A stretch of DNA of 64,000 nucleotides from Hygrocybe punicea. Lineage: Eukaryota; Basidiomycota; Agaricomycetes; Agaricales; Hygrophoraceae. The DNA lies in NCBI GenBank assembly GCA_963556145.1, contig OY744469.1, positions 434,001-498,000 of the forward strand, given 5' to 3'. The notes below the pieces were generated by a model, which saw only the letters and a list, made by a program, of their open reading frames with translations, was not told the origin of the DNA and did not search any database. This document shows, one piece after another, positions 53,416 to 64,000 of this stretch (position 1 is the stretch's first letter; the number at the start of each line of letters is the position of its first letter). A program made the position numbers and the translations under genes.

Positions 53416-56388
53416 ATGGATGTCGACTGCGAACCCCTAAATGCCTATGGTTTACCAGCTTCCACCTATCCTTACGCTTCCACTTCTATCAAAGAAATTG
53501 ACCTGCCGCAGAGTCAGCTAACAGGACTCAATCGCATAATGAATAATCTCTGTCGTCGCTTACAGTGGCAGGCTCGCATTGCTAATGCTAGGGACGATGT
53601 CACCGAATGGAATGACCTGTTCTCAGATGTATTGTTCTTCCTCACGACTGCATTGTCGACTACCGATCTGCAGATTGGCATCATCGCGATACCGACAGCA
53701 GAGAAGGCAGAACAATTCGTACAGGGTTTCAATAACGACGAATTAGAAGAGTGGGAGGACGGACTGAAGAAATGCGTGCAAAGCGGCAACTGGGTTAGCT
53801 TGGTCAAACATCGTATGTCTTGTTTCTGTCTGGTTGTTCAATTGTGTTTAATTGTCGAGAAAGCGAAAATCTGGGATCAAAGTCGGCCCCAGCAACGAAT
53901 TCCCCTCGTCATGGAGACGCCGTAAGTTTTAAAGTCTTTCTGTTGATTCCGGGATTCGATCTCCTTCAATCAAAGGGAGCAGCAAGCTCACCGACTCAAT
54001 AAGATGTTTCATCAGGCATACCGAGGAGGAGCTGTGAAAGACTTTGTCGAAGCACTCCCAATCTACAATCAGATTTACGATCCCGAAGTATACTTTGGGC
54101 GTTGCATCTCCATCCTACAGTCGAGTGGTACTGGCAAGTCACGCTTGGTCGAGGAGCTGGGGAAAGAGGTGCACTTGCTCTGCTGTCCTGCTGTCATGAA
54201 CTAACAGATTAAAATGCTCTAGGTGCCAACCCTCAGCATCTGCTTCCGCGAAAGTGAATCCCCCAGAGCTGGTTGGCCGCCCGGTGATCAGCCAGCCTAC
54301 AATTTTTTTTCCCAGCGTATCGAGTACAAGGTAATAGTTAATCATTATGGGTGGTCCATTCCCAAGTACTCAATTTTATTGTAGGGTGAAGAACTAGCTG
54401 CAGCCTTCCTTGGGGCACTGATGTGTGTCGTAGCCCAAAGGCTCAAGGCTCGGGCTGCCAGTAGCCGGTCGCCCAAGGATTGGATGGAAGACTGGCAACT
54501 TGATACCCCAACAAACGTCTTCAACTCTTCCCGGCATAAGTGCTTTACTGAGGTAGAAACTATGGCGAACCAGTTGTTAAAGAGGGAACACTCGAATATC
54601 TCAAACATGCGGATACCGTCACCAAAACTGGGTGACGATGCTGTCGTCGATACTGCCGCCGATTGGCACGGTAGTCTCTTCCGCATGCTCTGTCTCCCAT
54701 ATGCGGAAGAGCTCTCCATGGTTATCGGGGAACTGCAGACCAGATATTTCATACTTGCTTTCGATGAATGCTCGCAGCTGGGTCTGCACAAGCGACCCCC
54801 GGGCACAGAACCTTCGTGGCATGCCCAGTGGGGCATGTCCCTCATAGCATTGCAGCGCATCATCAAGGCTGGCGATAGGTTCGATCGATGTGGCGTCACT
54901 TTTTGGTTCCTCCTCCTAGACACAAGCTTGTCGGTATTCGATCTGTTTCCTTTTGGCCCGAATGCACCCTCCTTCAGGCTCACAAAGGGCCTCATGCCAT
55001 TGCCCCCTTGGGTCTACCTTGGATTCAACCAGATGGTTGGGGTGGACCACTGTGCAAAAATTAAACAGCCCGCGGACGTACTCTACGTGAAGCATCTCAA
55101 AGTATATGGGCGGCCCGTAAGCGATGACTCTTGATACCCTCGTGCTTTTTACTAAGTGTGCTGCTCTTTCCAGTACTGGTCAACTCTTTCAAACAGAGAA
55201 GTGCTGTCCGCAGCATACGAGAAGCTCTTTTTCAATATGACATTTGACCCCAGGAATCAAGACCACGTCTTCGCTGCTTTAGCGGTTCGGATTGGCCTGG
55301 AGATAGGCGAAGGCGAAGCCTCTGCGCGGCTGGCCACGGAAGCGGTACGCAGCCACATGCGTGTCCTAGTAGGCGTAACAGGTGGGCTCGTAGTTACCGC
55401 CTCGCCTTCAGAACCCATGCTTGCCATCGCTGCTGCAGAAGCGCTCAACACTTCAAGCGAAACATACAAGACTGCGATTGAGACTCTCCTCGATAAACTC
55501 ATTCTCCGTGGTCTTGTACTCGACCAAGGCCTACAGGGCGAGGTCTACAGTCGACTTTTATTGATGCTTGCTCGTGACAAAGCCACTATGACTTTGGGCC
55601 CCTCATTCGTGAAGTATGACGCAATCGGGAGTGAGCACAATGTTCAGGCCGTGCGGCTGTCGTGCTTCCTACAGACTCTTCTAGGAGACGACCTCGGTAT
55701 CCCGGACAGCCTTGTCGACCAAAAGGCCCTGCGTATGACACTGCTCGGAGCCACCTCCGAAGTCTGGATCAATTTCACGCACTTCGTTCAGCTGTCCCAG
55801 CCCATCGACGAGGTCACGCAGCCCATGTTGCTCAAGGCGTGGTCTTCTGGTTTCGCATTCCAGTGTACATTTTACCAGCCGGTGATTGACGGATTCATTG
55901 TTGCCTACTCCGGAACGCTTGATGGTCCATTCGATGCCTCCAACCTCTTTGTGATTCCATGGCAGACGAAAGCAAGATCAGATGCGGCCGGCCTAGCTGT
56001 TGCCCGTCAATTGACTGCCCCTTTCCTACTCCGAAGCGATGTTAATGGCAAACCCGAGCGCTACAAACCGCCGCATATAGTGTTCCTCATGGACCTAGCC
56101 GCATCTTCCGCATTTGGGAAAATCAATGGCCCCCACACTAACTTGACATTAGGTAACGCTGAGCGCCCAACCGGAAAAGGAGGCCGGTGGGACGGTTATG
56201 CCAGTGATGACGAAGTGGAGCCGGTACGATACTGCTTGAACATACGTGGTCACAGTGCACGCGAGTATCCTGTCCTTCAAGGCTTCGAGAAGCAATTCAA
56301 TCAACTATTCCAGCGGTCACTTCCCTGTGCTCGACCTGAGTTCCTACAATTTGCGGATGCAATGGAAGATGCAATGGGGGCAGTTTAG
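53416..56388 (+). CDS. Crinkler-type P-loop NTPase with C-terminal nuclease-like domain
   Basis: Six exons (53,416-53,812; 53,864-53,921; 53,976-54,168; 54,223-54,330; 54,385-55,116; 55,174-56,388) join at GT-AG introns of 51-57 bp, giving 900 residues without a break. A helical N-terminal region (1-180) precedes a Walker A motif SSGTGKSR (about 201-208) and Walker B FILAFDE (about 374-380). After residue ~500 comes a helical region, then PVIDGFIVAYSG with Asp about 735, and FVIPWQTKAR with Gln 760 and Lys 762, in the order of a PD-(D/E)xK nuclease core (Gln in the E place). An NTPase plus restriction-like nuclease is the architecture of Crinkler (CRN) proteins, which fungi carry in variable numbers. 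The role is unknown; proposals for the family include nucleic-acid-directed conflict or effector functions. No signal peptide is seen. Confidence 0.75.
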
Positions 56389-56422
56389 GTTTGGAATAAG
56401 TTGTTGTTTCTGGGGTTGGTTA

Positions 56423-57122
56423 CAGCGTATTCGGAAAAGCATGGCCAAGCCAACTTTTTTTTTTTTTTTGAATGTCCGACCGATAGCCACTGCAGTAACG
56501 CACGAATTTTGCACTGATTAGGAAATACAGACTTAGATAAGATTTGGATGTTTTGTATTGGATCTCATGAAATACTGTACCAATTTACATGATGTGAGAG
56601 AGAAAGTTTATTTATTTTATGAGGGCTAGTCTCTCCCACATTTACTTCCCAAAAACCTTTAGTGTTTTGAAGGTTATAGGTGAGGTATTTTAGTGAATGT
56701 TGTCAAATACTTCCCAAGATCAAAGAAATGTATAAATAATTGTATGTGGTCTTTTAGCTCTCTGAACATAGAACAAGTTTCTCCTCAAAACCATGTTGAC
56801 CTGAGCATTCCTTGTGGAGCTACTAACCTAACAAAATCAAGTGGATAACCTAAAATAATGATATTTCATCTATAACCTTCAAAACACTAAAGGTTTTTGG
56901 GAAGTAAATGTGGGAGAGACTAGCCCTCATAAAATAAATAAACTTTCTCTCTCACATCATGTAAATTGGTACAGTATTTCATGAGATCCAATACAAAACA
57001 TTCAAATCTTATCTAAGTCTATATTTCCTAATCAGTGCAAAATTTGCGCGTTACTGCAGTGGCTATCGGTCGGACATTCAAAAAAAAAAAGTTCGCTTGG
57101 CCATGCTTTTCCGAATATGCTG
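56423..57122. mobile_element. 700-bp palindromic MITE with TA target (Tc1/mariner-pogo type)
   Basis: Arms of about 260 bp (56,423-56,690 and 56,865-57,122) are near-perfect inverted repeats around a ~180-bp centre. The termini read CAGCGTATTCGGAAAAGC and CAGCATATTCGGAAAAGC. TA lies at both flanks (56,421-56,422 and 57,123-57,124), the Tc1/mariner/pogo target. There is no coding sequence. It begins about 35 bp after the stop of the NTPase/nuclease gene and probably lies in its 3' region. Confidence 0.75.
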
Positions 57123-57162
57123 TAATTGGGTTCCAATTTTGTATCCAACTTGCCTAGCACCG

Positions 57163-57359
57163 GGATTTGTAAATTTGACATATCCATAAACATATTAATA
57201 ATTGTTAAGAAAGTTTGCAAATGCATTCCAAATAAAGCAACAACTGCCATTTATAGAAATAAAGGGTCTAATATTTTACAAAATGTTGAGTCAACAAACC
57301 ATCTTAAAATTATTAATATGTATCTGGATTATTTTAGCATATGTCAAATTTACAAATCC
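57163..57359. mobile_element. CACTGCAAA-family MITE, copy 1 (truncated left end)
   Basis: Inverted ends GGATTTGTAAATTTGACATA on the left and its complement on the right, AT-rich centre. It matches the complete copy at 59,702-59,932, including the internal 'ccaaataaagcaa' and 'gttgagtcaacaaa' stretches. The outermost left terminus is lost. Confidence 0.6.
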
Positions 57360-57679
57360 TGTCATGTTTGCAGTGCAGCTTATAACCCTATGCTCCTTGT
57401 TTTGATCATTCATAACTTTCATGTAATCAACATTGTAGGTATAAATATGTATGTGGCCATGCTATATCTAAGCCAACCTAGAAATTAGCAGGGGTTTGCA
57501 CTGCTCCTAACTGATGGAAAGCAATTTTCATTGGCCCTTCTGTTGAACACCATATGGGATACTAGTTGGTACCCGTGCTTTGCAACGGTGTTTAGTTAAT
57601 GATGTTTAGTTAATGATTTTAAAAGTTAGTTAGTAAAGTTAGTTTGCGAAGCTATTAAATGTTAGTAGAGTTATTGAAT

Positions 57680-58174
57680 GTCAGTTAGCAGCAATTGGAT
57701 TTCGACCTATACGATCTCTTGCTTCGTGTTGACTTCAACAGGGGGTGCTTCAATCTTGAGCAACACGCTGCTTACGATACCGTCATGCATTCAGTCAACA
57801 ACAAGGAGGGAAAGGCATTCTTCATTCACAGTGCAGGTGGTGGAGGAAAGACCTTTGTGTGCAATACCATTGTTCGTGCCAATCACAAGGATGCTCTCAC
57901 CGTCGCCTCCTCTGCCATCTCTGCTCTGATCTTGGATGGTGGAAGCACCGCTCACTCTCAATTAAAAATTCCCATTCCCATCTTCGAGGATTCCACTTGC
58001 AGAATACAGAAGCAAAGTGAACTTGCAGATGTTTTGAGGCAGACAGACATCATCATTTGGGATGGAGCTCCAATGCAGCATCGTCATGCTATCGAGGCAC
58101 TCAATCGCACATTAAGGGATGTCCTGGATGATAACAGACTCTTTGGAGGAATGACAATGCTGTTTGGTCAGTAG
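57680..58174 (+). pseudogene. PIF1-type helicase fragment (Helitron-derived)
   Basis: About 160 residues of the first part of a PIF1 helicase: LEQHAAYDTVMHSVNNKEGK, Walker A SAGGGGKTFVCNTI, ALTVASSAISALILDGGSTA, HSQLKIPIPI, then QTDIIIWDGAPMQHR and TLRDVLDDNRLFGGMTMLFG. In PIF1 helicases Walker B reads D-E; here it is D-G, removing the catalytic Glu. The match stops abruptly at LFG, where GDFRQ would be expected, and the sequence changes to repetitive DNA. In fungi this wording is typical of the helicase domain of Helitron RepHel proteins. No Rep domain is present, so this is a fragment. Confidence 0.8.
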
Positions 58175-58179
58175 ACCCA

Positions 58180-59345
58180 GTCGTTTTGGTTAACCCAATC
58201 GCAGATATAGTTGCAAAAGGTAGGTACACATAGCCCAGTTGCTTGCTGGGGGGGTAGGTTAACCCAAAAGACAGCTCTTGCTGGGGAAATGTTGGGTGGT
58301 AGGTTGACCCAGGTACAGCTCTTGCTGGTCAAGGGTGGCTGGGTGGGTCAACCCGGTGTCAGCTCTGCCATGGGGTAGGTTAACCCAGGACAGCTATTCT
58401 GGATTGGTTGGGTTGACCCAGGTCCAGTTGTTCAAGCAATGTGGGTTGACCTGGCCGCAGCTATTGCTGCAGCACTGGGTTGACCATGGACCAGCTCTTG
58501 CTGCAGGCTTGGGTTGACCTGGGTCCAGCTGTTGCTGCAGCACTGGGTTGACACAGGCCCAGCACTTCCTGCAGGGTAGGGTGGCTGGGGTCCAGGTATT
58601 GCTGCAGGCTTGGGTTGACCTGGGTCCAGCTCTTGCAGCAGCACTGGGTCGACCCAGGTCCAGATATTGCTGCAGCACCAGGTTGACCTGGATCCAGTGC
58701 TCACTGTGGGCATTGGGTTGAGCAGGATCCAGGTATTGCTGCAGCACCGGGTTGACCCAGATCCAGCGCTTGCTGCGGGTCTTGGTTTGACCAGGATCCA
58801 GCTCTTGCTGCAGCACTGGGTTGACTGGGGTCCAAATATTGCTGCAGCACTGGGTTAACCCATGTCCAGATATTGCTGCAGCACTGGGTTGACCCAGATC
58901 CAGCGCTTGCTGCAGGGCTTGGGTCGACCAGGGTGCAGCTATTGCTGCAGGCTTGGGTTGACCCAGGTCCAGCACTTGCTGCAGGGCTTGGGTTGACCAG
59001 GATCCAGCTCTTGCTGCAGCACTGGGTTGACCTGGATCGAGCACTTACTGTGGGGCTTGGGTTGAATGGGGTCCAGCTATTGCTGCAGCACTTGCTTTAC
59101 TCAGATCCAGCACTTGCTGTAGGGTAGGTTGACTGGCGTCTGGCCTGTCCTGTAGCATTGCATTGATTGCAGACCCACCGATGTAGCAGGATTGGGTACA
59201 TGAAGGTCTGGCTATTGCTCCAATATTGCGTTGACATGGCCCTGCTCTTGCTGCAGCATTCGGTTGACCCTGGCCCAGCTCCCACTGCAGCATTGACTTG
59301 ACCAGGGTCCAGCTTTTGCTGCAATGTGGGCCCATGTCAGTGCAA
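58180..59345. repeat. Minisatellite of about 34-36 bp units
   Basis: About 30 imperfect tandem units of the type GGGTTGACCCAGGTCCAGC followed by TATTGCTGCAGCACT, strongest at 58,440-59,100 and more diverged on both sides. Each unit holds TTGACC(C/T)(A/G)G, GTCCAG and TTGCTGCAG. Frames on both strands stay partly open by composition; I reject them as genes. The array begins directly at the break of the PIF1 fragment. Confidence 0.85.
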
Positions 59346-59474
59346 TGGATTGCACCACATCTCACTCTGCCTGCAAGTATTTAATGTTGACAGCATTGAC
59401 AGAGCTCATAGTGGCTCAAGCCAATATTTATTCAGAAACTGCCATATATATAAAATAATCAAAATATTTCAATC

Positions 59475-60030
59475 TGTACTGTATGGCAACCGAGACTGAC
59501 CTGCTCAAAAACCGTGACACAATGTGTGATAGCCGAAGGCGATAGTGTATGGACCCCGTGTACTTTTTCTTTATCAATGTACATAATGTCTATTACTATA
59601 TTCACAAGTCTCTTTTTGTAGTTGCAAGGTCATGATTCTAATATACATGGTCAAAAGCATTGTGAATAGTTTAACTACATTGGCACATATGCTACTTTTA
59701 ACACTGCAAATATGAAGGGATTTGTAAATTTGACATAATCCAATAATTTTCAAGAAAGTTGGCAAACTCCAAACATTCATTCCAAATAAAGCAATGATTG
59801 CCATTTATAGAAATAAAGGGTTCAATAGTTTATGAATTTGTTGAGTCAACAAAACCATCTTATAAATTATTAATATGTTTATGGATTATTTTAGCATATG
59901 TCAAGTTTTCAAATCCCTTGATGTTTGCAGTGTAAGTAATTAGGATATGATAAAAGAATGAGGAAAGGGCCAGAAGGGGCAGGAAAGGTTATGGAGGGTG
60001 CAAGAGGGAGTCAGGGAGGTTTAGGGGGTC
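59475..60030 (+). repeat. Inverted duplication, left arm
   Basis: Matches the reverse complement of about 62,305-62,645 with high similarity, including 'gacctgctcaaaaaccgtgacacaatg' (in part), the 'gtgtactttttctttatc' stretch and the following GA-rich 'aaagggccagaagg' stretch. The left arm carries a MITE (59,702-59,932) that the right arm lacks. The arms enclose about 2.3 kb. Confidence 0.75.
59702..59932. mobile_element. CACTGCAAA-family MITE, copy 2 (complete), 3-bp TAA target
   Basis: 231 bp with ends CACTGCAAATATGAAGGGAT and the reverse complement of CACTGCAAACATCAAGGGAT. TAA lies at 59,699-59,701 and 59,933-59,935. The inverted paralogous arm near 62,398-62,410 reads through without it, which confirms the insertion. 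CACTG ends with a 3-bp target fit CACTA-type or PIF/Harbinger-type MITEs. Confidence 0.75.
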
Positions 60031-62304
60031 AGGGAGGGCCAAAGTGCAGGGAAGGGCAGGGGCGGGCTCAGGTGGGCTCAGGGGGAAGCCATGCAAGGGT
60101 GTGAGAGGCCAGGTAGTGTATTACATGGGTATGGGTAAACCTGCAGGTTTTGCCACAGGTATAGCCTCAGGTACAGGCACAGGCACAGATTCTTGGACCC
60201 ACCAGCTCTTTTTGAAGCCCTGGATCATCCACAAATGTCAAGTATTGAGCTAGATACACTTAAAATACTTTATTCTTGTATTTTAAGCATATCCAGGGCT
60301 TAAAATGACAGGTGAACCTGCAGGTATTGTACCAACAGGTGCAGGTATGGGTACAGCTAAAAATACCTGGGGGTTACCCATGCAATACACTAAGGACAGA
60401 GGGGTTGTGAGAGGTTCAGGGGGTTGGATGGTGCAGGGAAGCACTGGTGCTGCAGTTCTGGTGCCTCTTTGTTACCCTCATTGCCATCACCTTGAAAGCA
60501 CATTTGATGTGTTCTGTATTCATGAGGTAATCTTGAGCGGTATCTGGGGGGAGGTGAGAGATCTATGTTGAAGAAAAATAAAATGTACCTAGGTTGGAGT
60601 GCAGGCACACCACACCTCCAACCATTTTTGCCATTGTACTGTAACTGTTGTTGGTGTGGTCACCATTGCAGTCATTGTGGTTGTGGTTGTGGGTTTGGTT
60701 GTGGTCATGGCAGTTGCAGTCATCACCCTCAATGCCTGTTTGGTTTGGTTTGCACTGCTTTCTTGTTGGTGGTTGTGACCTGTTACCATCATTATAAGGG
60801 TGTGGTGTGGCAGTGGGTGGCCAGTTGGTGACCCTGACCTGCACCTGTGGAACCCGTTATGTAATTACCAAGTTGTTGTGACGGCGAGTGTCAGTGTAGA
60901 CCTGGATAGGAATCTACAGTAAGGGTGACCAGCTAGAAAGTGATCTGAGGAGTCTTAGGTCTTGTATAGGTTGTCATAATTAATCCAATCAAGATCTGGG
61001 GGCTCTGGAACAGAGGGGAAGTGTAGGGGGAAGATGAAGAGGAATATGGGAGATACAATGATGGTAGATCTGAAGTGTGGTAATAAGCTATATTTTGTAG
61101 TGTAAAAGTACAACTTTTATACTACTGGAGAGAATCCTGTTCTGTATACTATAAGCAAAGGAAGTAACTGATAGCGGTGAAGTGGGGAGGTAGATAGGAG
61201 AAGAGACCTATGTACTGAGAGATGGGAAATGAAGATATATGATGTACAAGTATATATGTACTGATTCTAAGTCATTAGGAACCTCACATCATGGGTAGGA
61301 ACGACTTCAGAGTTGGAATCCAGAGTGGAATCAGTGGAAACGAGTGGAATCAATGATATTGGAGTGGAAGTGGATGGGAACAATGTGGGACATGAAGAGG
61401 ATATGAGTCCAGACAGTCCAGAGCCTCTACATCATGAAAGGGTGGGGAGACACCAATGTGTTGGCAACCTGCAGGTGACCCACACACCACCCCATACCTC
61501 TGCAAGGGTACACCCATTGCACCCAACCCCTCACTGACCTGCAGGTCATTCAGGTGTCAGCATACCCATGATAGTCCTTGTGCGGGAGGGTGCAAGGGGT
61601 ATGGGTGTGCATGGGAAGGGTGTGTGTGAGGACACAAGGCATAGAGAAGGGAAGGGCAGAGTAGTGGAGTTGCAAACAATCTGTGGGGAGCTCATTAGTT
61701 ACTGGGGCTGCAAAATCAGGTGTGAAAGGTAAACTTGCAGCTTGCACTTTCATAATACTTCTCATGAATAATGAATGGTCATGTCCATCGTGAACAACAG
61801 CTGACTTGAGGGGTGGGGGAAGTATAGCTGTAAAGTGTATGAGCAAGGCATACATTCCAGGAAAGAAGTGCAGGAGGTGTTGGAAAGCATAATGTACAAG
61901 TAGTGGAGGTTGAAATTGGTGAGAAAGTGGCATAGGACAATGAAATCCGAGACTGTCAAATTGTCAAATGTGGAACACACTGTGATGTGACTTGTTGTCC
62001 TCTTCAAGTGGTTCTCCTCACTCTTGACAATACTCTCCTCATGATCATCACATTGTGTGATGCGGATGTGTAAGGCAAACAGTGGAGGGATATGTAACAG
62101 TGTGCATAATAGTATTTGCTGACAAACATCCTGCACCACTCCAGTCACCCATCCCAACTCACCTGAGCCCACCTCCTGCTCTTCCCTACACTCTGGCCTC
62201 CTCCAGGTCCTCCCTGTCCTCCCCTTGAGCCCTCTAAACCTCTCCAAGTTCTCTCACACTCTCCTGCACCTTTCACACCCTAACCAAGTCCTTCTTAACC
62301 TCCC
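60031..62304. other. Repetitive, gene-free sequence inside the inverted duplication
   Basis: Contains GGGTATGGGTAAACCTGCAGG-type phrases (60,125 and 60,310-60,380, related to 17,370), GA-rich stretches, and a TTGTGGTTGTGG run (60,640-60,720). Open frames lack signatures. No gene supported. Confidence 0.4.
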
Positions 62305-62645
62305 TGACTCCCTCTTACACCTTCCTGCCCCTTACAACCCTTTCTTAGCCATTCCTGTGCCTTCTGGCCCTTTCCCCATTCTTTCATCATATCCCAATTA
62401 CTGAAAAGTAGCACATCCATAAACTTATGTGCCAATGCAGTTAAACTATTCACAATGCTCTTGAGAATTTCACCATGTATATTAGAATCATGACCTTGCA
62501 ACTACAAAAAGAGACTTGTGAATATAGTAATAGACATTATGTACATTGATAAAGAAAAAGTACACGGGGTCCATACACTATCACCTTCGGCTATCACACA
62601 TTGTGTCACGGTTTTTGAGCAGGTCAGTCCCGGTTTCCATAGTAC
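62305..62645 (-). repeat. Inverted duplication, right arm
   Basis: Reverse-complement partner of 59,475-60,030. It preserves the uninterrupted site where the MITE entered the left arm. Confidence 0.75.
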
Positions 62646-62979
62646 TGAACATAAATGTACCATGTAATATAATTTGAATGCAATTATTATTAATAAAAGC
62701 TCAGGGAATAGCAAAATTACACAATTATTATTTTGACAATGCACAATATCTTACTTTTACTATCAGCTATCAGCCATTACAGGAGTTACTTATCCCTACT
62801 GACAATCTATGGCAAAACCAGAAATTACCCTATTTGGAATATTGTGCTTTTCTATTTAATATTGCTCAATTCTCTATTGGAATATATATAACCTCACTAT
62901 TACTTAAAATACACACATACATTTAATGATTATTAAAATACATAATTAAATAGTAAAGGGCAGGAGGCAGGTGGGTGGG

Positions 62980-63200
62980 TGTGGGAGGAAGGTGGGAGTG
63001 GAGTGGGAGGAAGGTGGGAGTGGAGTGGGAGGAAGGTGGGAGTGGAGTGGGAGGAAGGTGGGAGTGAAGTGGGAGGAAGGTGGGAGTGGAGTGGGAGGAA
63101 GGTGGGAGTGGAGTGGGAGGAAGGTGGGAGTGGAGTGGGAGGAAGGTGGGAGTGGAGTGGGAGGAAGGTGGGAGTGGGACTGGAGGAAGGTGGGAGTGGG
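62980..63200 (+). repeat. 22-bp purine minisatellite, about 10 units
   Basis: Unit GGGAGGAAGGTGGGAGTGGA plus GT, nearly perfect across 62,995-63,170. It lies in the purine strand of the pyrimidine-rich tract that follows the low-complexity exon of the minus-strand gene-like repeat. The overlapping frames are artefacts. Confidence 0.85.
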
Positions 63201-63312
63201 AGAAGGGAGTGGAAGTGGGAGAAGTAGGAAGGTGGGAAGGCAGAAGGGAAGGGCAGCAGGGAGAGGGAGAGGGAGAGGGGGGAGAAGAGGGAGGAGAGTG
63301 GGATGTACATAC

Positions 63313-64000
63313 CTGTTGCGTTCCCCTCGTCCTCATCGTCATCATCTACATCTCCGCGTTCCGGTCCCTGTCGTTCCTGTTCCCCTCATTCCCCTTGTCA
63401 TTGCCACCATCTTCATGGACGTCGTCATCCCCCCCAGTCCTCGTCGTCCCCTGGATCGTCGTCGTCATCTTCGTCATCCTGTCATCTCCTCGCTGGATGT
63501 CTCCATCCCTGTCCCCATCCTCTGGCTCGTATGTGCCCTCGCCATCGTCGTTGCCGCTGTGGCTGTCTTGGCCATCTGTCTCGGTCATTGGTGCATCCTT
63601 GTACCCGGCCTCGCGGCCTCATTTCCATGGCTGTTTTCATTGGCATCCGTTCTGTTTGCTGAGGTGGCTGTGGCATTGTTTTCTGGGCTGGTGTTGGTTG
63701 CGGTTCGGGTTCACCTGTGTTTGTCGTGGGTGTAGCTGCAATCATTAATAATCATTAGCACACAACTCACAAAACAATTACAAAAAGACCTACCTTGGGT
63801 ACTGTTCTGCACCCGTTTCGTGTTGTTGAAAACAAAGGAGTCGAACTCCAACCAGCAGTTGCCGACTTCCCAAACCGGTTCGAGTTGCCAAACATGGAAG
63901 TGTGGCTGAAGTTTTTGAATCTTCTGGCATGCACAACAAGGCATGTATACCCCAAGTGAGACCCTCAAAAGATGTAAATATAGTATACCTACTCTCATCT
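63313..64000 (-). CDS. Spliced low-complexity gene-like repeat, copy R
   Basis: Minus strand, 5' end at or beyond the window edge. Exon 1 (about 63,990-63,794) reads CCACQKIQKLQPHFHVWQLE, PVWEVGNCWLEFDSFVFNN and KRVQNSTQ without a stop. An intron (63,793-63,736; GTAGGT...TGCAG) leads to exon 2 (63,735-63,313). Exon 2 is a low-complexity region, first Pro/Gln/Thr/Arg-rich then Asp/Gly/Asn/Arg-rich, ending at a donor GCAACAG|GTATGTAC. The order and boundaries match copy L at 18,250-19,380. I do not recognise the exon 1 family; the Cys pair and Trp-rich stretch could be a small zinc-binding fold. Confidence 0.45.

Noticed and set aside
58180..59345. CRISPR-like array
   Set aside because: Units are contiguous, imperfect and lack spacers; the organism is a fungus, where CRISPR arrays are not expected.
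58335..59365. Leucine/glutamine-rich repeat proteins on either strand
   Set aside because: Translations of the 34-36 bp minisatellite; no start, intron or domain evidence.
59475..62645. A single 3.2-kb DNA transposon with ~200-bp inverted ends
   Set aside because: No transposase, no convincing flanking duplication, and the arms extend unevenly; an inverted duplication is the safer reading.
62971..63748. Gly/Trp/Val-rich frames across the 22-bp repeat
   Set aside because: Minisatellite artefacts, frame independent.

Overview
The window looks like a gene-poor, repeat-dense stretch of an Agaricomycete (mushroom-forming basidiomycete) genome. Evidence: introns of about 45-60 bp with GT-AG ends; degraded copies of a multipass membrane protein of the basidiomycete DUF6533 type; a fungal protein-kinase-like gene; a Crinkler-type P-loop NTPase/nuclease gene; and a fungal assortment of transposons (hAT, PIF/Harbinger, Ty3/Gypsy, a degraded reverse transcriptase of DIRS-like type, a PIF1/Helitron helicase remnant).

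Layout. 1-17 kb: accessory region with two degraded DUF6533 copies (2.2-4.3 and 14.7-16.7 kb), a multi-span membrane protein (6.1-6.8 kb, minus), a four-exon secreted protein (7.8-8.7 kb) and a 4.1-kb hAT element (10,228-14,374) with an exact 8-bp target-site duplication. 17-22 kb: non-coding repeats, a 390-bp palindrome, a spliced low-complexity gene-like repeat and a CCCATGGG-rich array. 22-25 kb: a broken reverse transcriptase/RNase H gene (minus). 26-28 kb: small secreted-protein genes. 28.9-41.5 kb: a solo LTR followed by a transposon nest. LTR element A (29,956-41,455) holds related element B (30,705-39,849). B holds a Harbinger element (30,796-35,212) in its 5' LTR, and that Harbinger carries a microsatellite-bearing hAT MITE (32,164-33,466). 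B also holds a second hAT transposon (35,532-38,494). Every junction is marked by a target-site duplication. 41.6-51.4 kb: a full-length Ty3/Gypsy element with no LTR difference seen, inserted in the last exon of a kinase-like gene. 53.4-56.4 kb: an apparently intact six-exon NTPase/nuclease gene. 56-64 kb: MITEs, a helicase remnant, minisatellites, a large inverted duplication and a second copy of the low-complexity gene-like repeat.

The most notable item is inside the Ty3/Gypsy element. Between pol and the 3' LTR, on the opposite strand, lies a three-exon gene for about 426 residues: a long coiled coil, a canonical Zn2Cys6 cluster (C-x2-C-x6-C-x7-C-x2-C-x6-C), an acidic/basic stretch and a C-terminal helix. 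Both introns are phase 0 with consensus ends, and a CCAAT box abuts a CACGTG about 90 bp upstream of its ATG. The element therefore appears to carry its own antisense regulator-like gene. A and B, with a third LTR at 28.9 kb, define a related group of short-LTR (147-157 bp), 4-bp-TSD elements with no visible polymerase.

All splice sites, joins and family names were read by eye from sequence; no database search was run.
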